This document shows, in pieces, positions 1 to 7,039 of a stretch of 64,000 nucleotides of DNA. The notes below the pieces were generated by a model, which did not search any database, had not been told where the DNA came from, and saw only the letters and a list, made by a program, of their open reading frames with translations. The stretch is taken from contig CAZYNU010000001.1 in the NCBI GenBank assembly GCA_964648045.1, positions 22,748-86,747 on the forward strand. The letters run 5' to 3'. The DNA comes from JAGOUB01 sp964648045 (GTDB taxonomy: Bacteria; Patescibacteriota; Gracilibacteria; Peribacterales; Peribacteraceae). Positions within the stretch are counted from its first letter, which is position 1. Every line of letters starts with the position of its first letter. The position numbers were made by a program, and so were the translations under genes.

Positions 1-208
1 TGCACCGCGTCGGAGAATGTCCCGCCGCACAGGATGGGCGAGTGATCCAAACACCAGATCAAGGTCGACAACACGTTCAACCATATGGTTGAATGATAAA
101 TGACCGTATTTCCGGGGTCAAGCGGGCGGCAAGCAAGCACCTTTCCTGTAACGATCTACCCGCTCGGACGTATAAGTGGGCGTACGGTCTCCCACTTCCC
201 CACTCCTT

Positions 209-1303
209 ATGCGCGTCCCGCTCTCCATCCTCACCCTGACGATCGCCGCCGCCCTCGGCGCGGCCGTCGCCTCCTCGCCCGCCTCCGCCCGCGTGATCGC
301 GCCGGATTGCGGCCCCAGCTACGTCCGCTGCGGCAGCGGCTACGAGCCTGTCTGCAAGGACGACGGCAAATGGGCCTGCCTACCCAACGACTCCGAGTCC
401 GCCTGCGGTCCCAACAACGTCCGCTGTATGGAAGGCTACGACCCCGTCTGTGGTAATGACGGCCGGTGGCAGTGCGTCACCGATAGCGGCTCTTCCTCCA
501 GCGACCAGAGCTGCGGCTCGCCGAGCGCTATCCTCTGCATGGTCGGCACCATGCCCGAGTGCGTGCATGGCGACTGGACCTGCGTGCCCCACAGCTCATC
601 ATCGAGCGCGTCTTCCTGCCCCACTGTGGAAGTGCTCTGCATGACCGGTACCGCGGCTGCCTGCCAGGACGGCTCGTGGGAATGCCTGCCCACGCCCGAC
701 GCTTGCGCCGACGCCGACCCGATCTACTGCTTCCAGGGCACGCCCATCTGCCGCGATGGCAGCTGGCACTGCCCCTCCACCGTCGGCCCGCTGGAACTCG
801 ACCGCCTCTCGCCTGACTCCGGCCGCGCCGGCCAGCGCGTCGTGATCTCGGGCCAGAGTTTCACGCGCACGGGCAACACCGTCTACTTCGACGGCAGCGT
901 CCTGGAGAACCTGCGCTCGCGCCAGCGCGGCACCAAGCTGGTCTTCCGCGTCCCGGCCAAGACCACGCTCCCCTGCCTGCCCTTCTGCAAGATCGCCGTG
1001 CTGCCCTACGGCCCCGGCGAGTACGACGTCTCCGTGGAGAACAAGGACGGGGCCGTCAGCAACAGTCTGACCTTCACGATCACGGGCTCAGCCTCGTCGA
1101 GTTCCTCCTCATCTTCTAGCGGGGATAGCTGCCTCTGCCCGGCCGGCCAGGCCGCGACGGCCGACGGCTGCACCGACATGGAGATGATGTGCCCGATGTA
1201 CTACCTGGAGGGCGGCTGGTGCGGCTGCGATGGCGAAGTCTACGGCAACAGCTGCATCGCCGCTGCCAACGGCGTGAAGCGAGGGGAAAATTGCGTACAA
1301 TGA
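209..1303 (+). CDS. Secreted Cys-rich repeat protein with IPT/TIG-like and Kazal-like parts
   Basis: Predicted 364-residue exported protein. The ATG at 209 is chosen because it opens a clean signal peptide (MRVPLSILTLTIAAALGAAV, cleavage near ASA). Residues ~30-190 hold five tandem Cys-rich modules of the form C-x5-8-C-x6-8-C-x4-7-W-x-C, some joined by Ser runs. Next comes an IPT/TIG-like beta-sandwich (LSPDSGRAGQRVVISG), a Ser-rich linker, and a C-terminal Cys-rich end with CGCDGEVYGNSC, which resembles a Kazal-type inhibitor or a bacterial Kazal-like module. A surface, adhesive or protease-inhibitor role is inference. It ends 4 bases before the next gene. The leader is C/T-rich and shows no Shine-Dalgarno. 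Confidence 0.8.
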   Translation: MRVPLSILTLTIAAALGAAVASSPASARVIAPDCGPSYVRCGSGYEPVCKDDGKWACLPNDSESACGPNNVRCMEGYDPVCGNDGRWQCVTDSGSSSSDQSCGSPSAILCMVGTMPECVHGDWTCVPHSSSSSASSCPTVEVLCMTGTAAACQDGSWECLPTPDACADADPIYCFQGTPICRDGSWHCPSTVGPLELDRLSPDSGRAGQRVVISGQSFTRTGNTVYFDGSVLENLRSRQRGTKLVFRVPAKTTLPCLPFCKIAVLPYGPGEYDVSVENKDGAVSNSLTFTITGSASSSSSSSSSGDSCLCPAGQAATADGCTDMEMMCPMYYLEGGWCGCDGEVYGNSCIAAANGVKRGENCVQ

Positions 1304-1307
1304 GCGC

Positions 1308-1547
1308 ATGAGCAGTTTCCGCCCTCTTCAAAGAATCCAACTCCTCTGGCGCGCGTTCTTCGACCCAAAAGTTCCGTTCGCGGCCAAGGCGCTGCTCGTC
1401 AGCGGCCTCATCTACGGCGTCTCGCCGCTCGACGTGGTACCAGACATCATCCCGTTCCTGGGCCAGCTCGACGATATCGGCGTGCTTGTTGCAGTCTTCC
1501 TTTTCTTCTACCGAGCGACAGCGCAACGGTTCGGGGAGAAGCAGTGA
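1308..1547 (+). CDS. DUF1232 (YkvA-type) small membrane protein
   Basis: A 79-residue protein with the hallmark DUF1232 signature (PLDVVPDIIPFLGQLDDIGV) followed by a hydrophobic helix (VLVAVFLFFYRAT) and a short basic tail. The family is widespread and of unknown biochemical role, usually a single-pass inner-membrane protein. The ATG lies 4 bases after the stop of the secreted Cys-rich protein, so the two are probably cotranscribed. It converges with the ABC-F gene; the two stop codons are a few bases apart, with no obvious terminator between them. Confidence 0.85.
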   Translation: MSSFRPLQRIQLLWRAFFDPKVPFAAKALLVSGLIYGVSPLDVVPDIIPFLGQLDDIGVLVAVFLFFYRATAQRFGEKQ

Positions 1548-1550
1548 TCC

Positions 1551-3002
1551 TTAGAGTGAACCGAGATCCAACTCCTCGGTCATCGTCAACTTGGAGACGA
1601 ACTCGGAGTCGTGGCTCACCAGGATCATGCCGCCCTCGTACTCATTGAGCGCATCGGCAATCACGGGCAGATGGCGGAAATTGATATGATTCGTCGGCTC
1701 GTCGAGAATGAGCAAGCTGGGTTTCAGCAACGTGAAGCGGGCGAAGCAGAGCAAGCCCTTCTGACCCTCCGAAAGCGATGCCACCTTGGCCTTCACTTTC
1801 TCGCCCGGCAGGAGGAAGCGCGCGGCCGTCTCGAAGACCAGCTGGTTATTGGGCTTCTCCATGGCTTCTTCGAGAATTTCATAGACCGTCTGGTCGAGCG
1901 GCAGGCCTGAAAAATCCTGACGGTAGTAGCCCACAACCGCTTCGGCGGCGATCTCAGCGCCCTTCTCGGTGCGGTTGGCCATCGATTCAAGCAGCGTCGT
2001 TTTGCCGATGCCATTGGGTCCGGAAATGAGGATGCGGTCGCGGCGACGAATGACCATTTCCACCTTCTTCTTCGTCGGCTTGTGATTCTCCATGACGGTA
2101 AGCGACGAGATCTTCACAAGCGGTAAAGAAAACGGCTGGGCCTCAATGGTAAACGCCGGGATCGTCTTATCCTCGCGACGCACTTCCACCTTGTTCTCCT
2201 CCGCCTCTTCCACCGCCTCGCGCATTTTACTGGCAAGCTTGCGCATCTTGCCTCCCTTATGTGAGAAGAAGTTAATCTTCTCCTTTTGATCGATGATCGC
2301 CTTCTCCATGCGGGCGTTCTGACGTTGCTCGGCTTCAATCTGCTCGGCGATGCGTTCCACCACTTCGTCGTAACCGCCGACATGCTGCTCCACCTTGCGA
2401 GTGTGCACGTCGAGATACAACACGCCGTCTGTGAAGCTATTCAAGAAAGCTGCATCGTGGGAGATGACGATGACAGTCTTCTCATACATCACGAGAAAGC
2501 CGATCAAGTGGTCAATTCCGGCCTTGTCGAGGTTATTGGTCGGCTCATCGAGAAGAAGAATGTCGGGCTCTTGAATGAGAGCGAAGGCCAGCAGCAAACG
2601 TGCCTTCTGACCACCGGAAAAGGCTTTAATGCGCTTATCGAGCGGGGCATGCAGATTGACGGTGTCGAGCACACTCGTAATGCGGCGCTCGATGTCTTTG
2701 GGCGGTTCGGGGAAGGCGCCCTCAAAAAACTCCTCGACGGTCTTCTCCATGTCGGCGTGGGGGATCACCTGCTTGGCGATGCCGATCGTCGTGCCGCGCT
2801 TCTGGTGGATTTGCCCCTCCTGTGGCTTTGCCTCTTTCGTCATCAATTTAAAAATGGTGCTCTTGCCGGCACCGTTCTGCCCCATGATCGTCAACTTGGC
2901 GTTCTCACGCACCGAGAAGCTTGCGCCTTCAAGAATCTGCTTGTGGTTCTCGTAGTGGAACGAGACTTCGTCGAACCGGAGGATGACATCGCCGTGGTCC
3001 AT
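1551..3002 (-). CDS. ABC-F family ATPase (ribosome-associated type)
   Basis: Soluble protein of 483 residues with two ABC ATPase domains and no membrane segments. Domain 1 has Walker A GQNGAGKST, signature SGGQKAR and Walker B LLLDEPTNNLD. Domain 2 has GPNGIGKTT, signature SEGQKGLL and LILDEPTNHIN. A charged helical linker joins them. This is the architecture of ABC-F translation factors (EttA/Uup/YbiT and antibiotic-protection proteins), which act in the ribosomal E site; the exact subgroup cannot be told. The frame stays open upstream to 3185, but that part has no ABC-F homology, so the ATG at 3002 (MDHGDVILRFDEVSF) is chosen. A TACAAT box on the coding strand (about 3038-3043) could be its -10. 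The leader is pyrimidine-rich without SD. Confidence 0.9.
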   Translation of the reverse strand: MDHGDVILRFDEVSFHYENHKQILEGASFSVRENAKLTIMGQNGAGKSTIFKLMTKEAKPQEGQIHQKRGTTIGIAKQVIPHADMEKTVEEFFEGAFPEPPKDIERRITSVLDTVNLHAPLDKRIKAFSGGQKARLLLAFALIQEPDILLLDEPTNNLDKAGIDHLIGFLVMYEKTVIVISHDAAFLNSFTDGVLYLDVHTRKVEQHVGGYDEVVERIAEQIEAEQRQNARMEKAIIDQKEKINFFSHKGGKMRKLASKMREAVEEAEENKVEVRREDKTIPAFTIEAQPFSLPLVKISSLTVMENHKPTKKKVEMVIRRRDRILISGPNGIGKTTLLESMANRTEKGAEIAAEAVVGYYRQDFSGLPLDQTVYEILEEAMEKPNNQLVFETAARFLLPGEKVKAKVASLSEGQKGLLCFARFTLLKPSLLILDEPTNHINFRHLPVIADALNEYEGGMILVSHDSEFVSKLTMTEELDLGSL

Positions 3003-3099
3003 GAAAAAAAGAGGAGGGAGAAACGGACGGCCGCATTGTAGGGACGGCAATCGCCTTTGCCCAGTCCGCACGGCGCTGATCTGTGGCTTTTTCCAAAAA

Positions 3100-3127
3100 T
3101 TGACAGAGTAGGAAATATCCGTACTGT
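3100..3127 (+). promoter_or_regulatory. Possible promoter of the Nudix gene
   Basis: TTGACA at 3100-3105, then a 16-base spacer and a weak -10 TACTGT at 3122-3127, 37 bases before the GTG start. The perfect -35 box is the main support; the -10 matches at only three positions. Confidence 0.35.
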
Positions 3128-3163
3128 GCGCGAAGTTTTGGGTTCGAACTTTCACAAGGAGCG

Positions 3164-3733
3164 GTGACGACGTCGCCTCTCGCACGTACGATTGGAAACG
3201 TTATGACGACAAAAGTGAACAGGATGGTGGCCGCCCTGCTGGTGGCCTCGCATGACGACCAGGGACCATTCGTAGTCCTGCAGCGGCGCGGCGAGTGGGA
3301 CTATGAGAAAGGCCAGAAGGAATCGTGGCCCGGCGCGTGCCAGTGCACTGCGAATGGCGGCATGGAAGATGAAGACGAAGAGGACACGCTCCGCTGCATG
3401 CGCCGCGAGGTATACCAGGAACTTGGCCCCGAGTTCGCCCGCCAGCTGGTGGGACGATATGCCCCGAGCCGGCTCTGCCGGATCGTGACGGAGCGTCTCA
3501 ACCGCGAGGCGGAGATCTACTGGACCCAGGTCCCAGAGGCCATGCTCGGCTCAATCGTCCTGCACGCCTCGACGGGCGGTCTCGTCCGCATTCGTCCGGG
3601 GCAGGAGATCCTCGATATGTCTCTCCATTTCACCCGTGAAGACGGTGTGCCGGATCGACGCGTGATCGCCGGCTACCCCGAAACCATCGAAGCCGTGACC
3701 CGGGCCTTCAATCTCATGGCCTCAGCCGCCTGA
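3164..3733 (+). CDS. Nudix hydrolase domain protein
   Basis: A 189-residue protein with a Nudix box GGMEDEDEEDTLRCMRREVY followed by QELG. This matches Gx5Ex7REUxEExGU except that Q replaces the first Glu of the EE pair. Upstream of the box, FVVLQRRGEWDYEKGQKESW resembles Nudix substrate loops (IDI or MutT-like), but the substrate cannot be assigned. The start is uncertain: GTG 3164 sits only 2 bases after an AAGGAG, whereas ATG 3203 (MTTKVNRMVAALL) begins closer to the folded domain. Transcribed alone, with a putative promoter before it and a strong terminator after it. Confidence 0.8.
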   Translation: MTTSPLARTIGNVMTTKVNRMVAALLVASHDDQGPFVVLQRRGEWDYEKGQKESWPGACQCTANGGMEDEDEEDTLRCMRREVYQELGPEFARQLVGRYAPSRLCRIVTERLNREAEIYWTQVPEAMLGSIVLHASTGGLVRIRPGQEILDMSLHFTREDGVPDRRVIAGYPETIEAVTRAFNLMASAA

Positions 3734-3743
3734 TCACCAATGA

Positions 3744-4418
3744 TCAGGCCTTTGCCCCTCCGCTCGCGGGAGGGGTTTTTTCGTTATCACGGCGCTCCTG
3801 GCGACGCCAATAACACCAGCCGATAAAGGCAGCAACGGACAAGGCGCAGACGACCGTAAGGATTGACTCCAGCGAGTTCACGCCGCTGACGAGGCCGAAC
3901 GCTGCGTCGGCGCCCAGGTAGCCGAGCAGCAGGAAGAGGCCGCAGCGGACGGCCGAACCGAAAAATGTACCGATGAGATAGGGGCGCAGCGGAATCTTCG
4001 TGACGCCGCAGAGCAGCGACAGCGGCGCACTCGGCACGATGGGGAGCGCGCGCAGACCCGTGAGCACAAGCAGGTCGCGCGGACCGCCGCGGAAGTGGCG
4101 GCCGACCCACTCCACACTCTGGTGCGAAAGACCGAGGTAACGCCCAAAGCGCGCAAGCAGCACGTCCTCGGCGGCGTCGCCGATGGCATAGAGAATCCAA
4201 CAACCAATCGTCTTACCGACAGTTGCAAGCAAGAGTAGGACGACAACGTCTAGCCAGCCGTCACCGCGCGTGGCGGCAATAGATCCGGCGAGCGTCAGGA
4301 TGAACGGCGACGGAATGGGCGCGATCACCTCCTCCACCACCGATCCGATTGCCACGAAAGCCCCGAGCGGCATAGCCGTGGCCCACGATTCGAGTATCGG
4401 CTGGAGTGATTCAAGCAT
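3744..4418 (-). CDS. DedA/VTT-domain membrane protein
   Basis: About 224 residues with four to five hydrophobic segments and DedA-family hallmarks: an N-terminal region with IPSPFILTLAGSIAA, a middle FGRYLGLS segment preceding GPRDLLVLTGLRALPIVPSAP, and a LIGTFFGSAVRCG re-entrant-like segment. DedA proteins are membrane lipid scramblases or transporters related to undecaprenyl-phosphate or phospholipid flipping; which lipid is not shown here. ATG 4418 is preferred over an upstream in-frame TTG at 4454. It sits directly downstream of the secreted protein at 4461 and is probably cotranscribed with it. Its last codons overlap the terminator hairpin of the convergent Nudix gene. Confidence 0.85.
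   Translation of the reverse strand: MLESLQPILESWATAMPLGAFVAIGSVVEEVIAPIPSPFILTLAGSIAATRGDGWLDVVVLLLLATVGKTIGCWILYAIGDAAEDVLLARFGRYLGLSHQSVEWVGRHFRGGPRDLLVLTGLRALPIVPSAPLSLLCGVTKIPLRPYLIGTFFGSAVRCGLFLLLGYLGADAAFGLVSGVNSLESILTVVCALSVAAFIGWCYWRRQERRDNEKTPPASGGAKA
3755..3781 (+). terminator. Intrinsic terminator of the Nudix gene
   Basis: A 7-bp stem CCCCTCC/GGAGGGG with a 7-base loop, followed by six T. It lies inside the 3' end of the convergent DedA gene, where it encodes the Pro-Pro-Ala-Ser-Gly-Gly tail. Confidence 0.8.
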
Positions 4419-4460
4419 CCCGCCTAGCCTACGGATTCCCAGCCCGAGCCACAACCATTC

Positions 4461-5357
4461 TTAGCGCGTTCGTGCTTCCACTACCTCCACGTCTGAAGGT
4501 TCTTCTACCGTGAATTCAATAGTCCGCTTGCGACTGGCACGCACATCGCCGCGCAGCTCCAACACCTTCTCGTCGCGTGACTCCAAGGAGAGGGTGGGAT
4601 CAAGGTTGACGCGGAGAATGGATCCATCGAGCGCGTCGATGGATGTGGAGATCCGCTCGCCGGATGAGGAGTAGAGGGCCAGGTTCTGCAGGTCGGCGTC
4701 ACGAGCTGAACCGTTGTTGGTGAAAGTAATAGCCCGGACCGACTGGGCACGGCGGCCGTCATTCTCCAGACGTACACGCGCCAACGTGCGGTTAGAGCCA
4801 TACGTCACGCTGGTACGCACCGGCAAAAATTCAATAGAGATCTGTGCGGCAACAGCAGGCGTGACGGTTGCGCGCGGTACAGACGCAACAACGGGAACTG
4901 AAACAATCTGCACTGGGGCATCGGCACGAACTTCTTCCAATGCCAGGCGATGCTCCCCTGCCGCTGCAGCGGACGGCGAAAGATCGGCTGCGACAGTGAT
5001 CACACGAGACTCGCAGGCCGACACCGTGAATGAACGAAAACGCAGAGTCGTGGCCGCCTTGTCCGAGGGGACGGCGGCGCGCGACACCCGACGATCACCT
5101 TCCATCAGGTATACGCGGGCCAGATCGCGAACGTTGCCAAGGCCGCCATGACGCACATCAAGCGCAGCCACCGCCACGTCGCTGGCACAGCTCGCTTCCA
5201 GCGTCAGCGTCAACATAGAAACGCGCTGCGCCCCCTGAGGCACCGACCCCTGCGGAGGAACTACCACCGCGACCGTGAGGGCTGGCGGCCCGGGTAGAGC
5301 GGCCAGAGCCGAGGCCGGCAAAAACAGAGACGAAAGCAGGACGAGGAGTAGGCGCAT
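4461..5357 (-). CDS. Secreted hypothetical protein, beta-rich
   Basis: A 298-residue protein with a signal peptide (MRLLLVLLSSLFLPASALAA). The mature part reads as two similar beta-sandwich-like halves. Each contains an 'LARV.L' strand, a Gly/Ser/Arg turn and a ..L.L...V.AS.. strand (around residues 75-130 and 185-285). No Cys pairing motif, lipobox or anchor is seen, so it is probably released or wall-associated. I do not recognise the family. A TAGACT box ends 7 bases before the ATG (5365-5370), suggesting a leaderless transcript. It lies upstream of dedA on the same strand. Confidence 0.75.
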   Translation of the reverse strand: MRLLLVLLSSLFLPASALAALPGPPALTVAVVVPPQGSVPQGAQRVSMLTLTLEASCASDVAVAALDVRHGGLGNVRDLARVYLMEGDRRVSRAAVPSDKAATTLRFRSFTVSACESRVITVAADLSPSAAAAGEHRLALEEVRADAPVQIVSVPVVASVPRATVTPAVAAQISIEFLPVRTSVTYGSNRTLARVRLENDGRRAQSVRAITFTNNGSARDADLQNLALYSSSGERISTSIDALDGSILRVNLDPTLSLESRDEKVLELRGDVRASRKRTIEFTVEEPSDVEVVEARTR

Positions 5358-5489
5358 ACCTCGCAGTCTAAGTCGACACGGTCGACCAGGCGACGAAAAA
5401 CCTGACCAACCGTAACCTTGCTTATAAAACAGAAAATGGTACGGTGAAAATAGTTCAGAAACGTCCTTTCAACCCAGAGGAATCAGCCC

Positions 5490-5876
5490 ATGAAGACCCG
5501 AGGCACGGCCGTCTTCCTCATCTGTGTGGTAGTGGCTTTCTTGGCCACCCTGCACTACAAACTCCCGCGGGAGCAGATCGAAATCGTCGAACCAGAAGCC
5601 GGCTGCTACATCATCCGAGCGTATTGGTACGTACCAAACGATCCCGAGCGTAAGCATCCGCGTGCGATCAACGGCCGCAACCGACAACTTTTCGAGCAAG
5701 CTATCGCCAATTTGGAACGCCGGCATGGCCGACCGGCGGAAGCCACGTTCATCGTCATGCTGCCCGTACGACTGCCCGATGGGTCAGTGATGGGGCAGCC
5801 CATCGAAATGATGGTGTTCTTTCGAAAGCCGGGGCTGGATGCCCCCGCGGCACCAGCCGACGACCCTCTCTTCTGA
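5490..5876 (+). CDS. Hypothetical protein with N-terminal membrane anchor
   Basis: A 128-residue protein with one N-terminal hydrophobic segment (TAVFLICVVVAFLATLHY) and a hydrophilic extracytoplasmic part ending in a Pro/Ala/Asp tail. No family recognised. The start is well supported by AGAGGA about 9 bases before the ATG, unlike its neighbours. A perfect 9-bp terminator follows 18 bases after the stop, so it is a monocistronic unit. Confidence 0.7.
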   Translation: MKTRGTAVFLICVVVAFLATLHYKLPREQIEIVEPEAGCYIIRAYWYVPNDPERKHPRAINGRNRQLFEQAIANLERRHGRPAEATFIVMLPVRLPDGSVMGQPIEMMVFFRKPGLDAPAAPADDPLF

Positions 5877-5893
5877 GAGAGGGGCAATCCACA

Positions 5894-5921
5894 CCGCCCG
5901 CGTTCACGCGGGCGGTTTTTT
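5894..5921 (+). terminator. Intrinsic terminator
   Basis: Perfect 9-bp stem CCGCCCGCG/CGCGGGCGG with a TTCA loop and six T. It ends the gene at 5490 and abuts the stop of the convergent lipoprotein gene. Confidence 0.92.
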
Positions 5922-7020
5922 AGGCGTGCTGCGACGCAATGACGCGACCAGCGACAAGACCCGTCATGAGCGCCAGAGCCGTCAACGCGGCAACCAATAA
6001 GACCGTGCGCTGTCCGGCCGATGCCGACGTGCGCGCGCCTTCCAGCAACGTCGCCCCCATGTCCACTCCGGTCTGCGGCAAACCGCTCTCAACCGTCACC
6101 GTGGTCGTGACCAACGCCGTACCGGCCAGGTTGCCCCCGCTCACCCGAGCCGAAAACGGCAAGAGCGTTTGATTGGGCACGCCACGGGGAGCGCGCACGG
6201 CGAAGTGCAATGTGTACATCTGATTGGGCAAAAGCTGATTGAAGCGCCAACGCACGGCACGGCCGTCGATTTCGCCAAGCACCGCATCGGTAATCATGAC
6301 GCCCTCGGGCACCAGAGCCTCAACCAAGAAACCTTCAGCAGGACCGGCTGAGAAGTTTCGCACCGGAATGGATATCTGCATCAGGCCGCCCGGCGGCAGC
6401 GCTTCGTAATCGGTTTCCAGCGAAATCACGAGGTTATTGGCCACACGACGGGGCTGCACACCGCCACTCGGCGTGGCGTCCGGCGGTAGAATGACCTGTT
6501 CGCCATCAACCGTGGGCATCGACGACGACGCCACAGCCGACGAGGTCATAGCCGATGAGGAAGACATCAGACTGCTCGAGGACACCACCGTTCCGGAGGC
6601 GCTACTGACGGAAGGCAATGACGACGTGACTGCCATCGTCCCGCTGCCCATCATCGAACCGGAGGCGGTTACCGTCAGGCTCGAAACCGACAATGAGGAA
6701 ACCGCCACGCCCGAGGCGGAGCTGACCGATCCCGATCCTGATGCCGACAACGACGTGCCGGACGCCACCGCCGCCGAGGACGACCACATGACCATGCCCG
6801 AGCTGTTCATCCAGGCACCACTGCCGATGCCTTTATTGATGACAAGCACGGCCGCCGTAGCTGTCTGCGGCGCGCCCAGGCCGTCTTCACTCACATCACG
6901 AGGACCTTGAACCGAACCGGATGTCACCACCGGCACCGGCGGAATCTCGGTGGGCTGACTGGGAGCAAAGTTGCAGGCGGCCAGAACAAGAACGACGGCA
7001 AGAGCGGGAGGGAGGCGCAT
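5920..7020 (-). CDS. Ser-rich lipoprotein with C-terminal LPQTG and membrane helix
   Basis: About 366 residues from the ATG at 7020 (MRLPPALAVVLVLAAC). This start gives a lipoprotein signal with lipobox LAAC; an upstream in-frame start (7062) would bury it and overlap dipZ. Then come a long Ser/Ala/Val/Gly-rich low-complexity stalk (~70-180) and a conserved-looking beta domain (~195-315, with IPVRNFSAGPAEGFLVEALV, like DUF11/CARDB adhesion modules). The C terminus carries LPQTG, a transmembrane helix (TVLLVAALTALALMTGLVAG) and a short RVIASQHA tail. LPxTG-TM-tail is a sortase-type signal; finding it with an N-terminal lipid anchor is unusual. It follows dipZ on the same strand. Confidence 0.8.
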   Translation of the reverse strand: MRLPPALAVVLVLAACNFAPSQPTEIPPVPVVTSGSVQGPRDVSEDGLGAPQTATAAVLVINKGIGSGAWMNSSGMVMWSSSAAVASGTSLSASGSGSVSSASGVAVSSLSVSSLTVTASGSMMGSGTMAVTSSLPSVSSASGTVVSSSSLMSSSSAMTSSAVASSSMPTVDGEQVILPPDATPSGGVQPRRVANNLVISLETDYEALPPGGLMQISIPVRNFSAGPAEGFLVEALVPEGVMITDAVLGEIDGRAVRWRFNQLLPNQMYTLHFAVRAPRGVPNQTLLPFSARVSGGNLAGTALVTTTVTVESGLPQTGVDMGATLLEGARTSASAGQRTVLLVAALTALALMTGLVAGRVIASQHA

Positions 7021-7039
7021 GGCGCGGAGCATAGCAGGG

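Noticed and set aside
1..208. Gene in the left edge region
   Set aside because: Short frames only, with no motif or start signal; treated as leader and unknown sequence.
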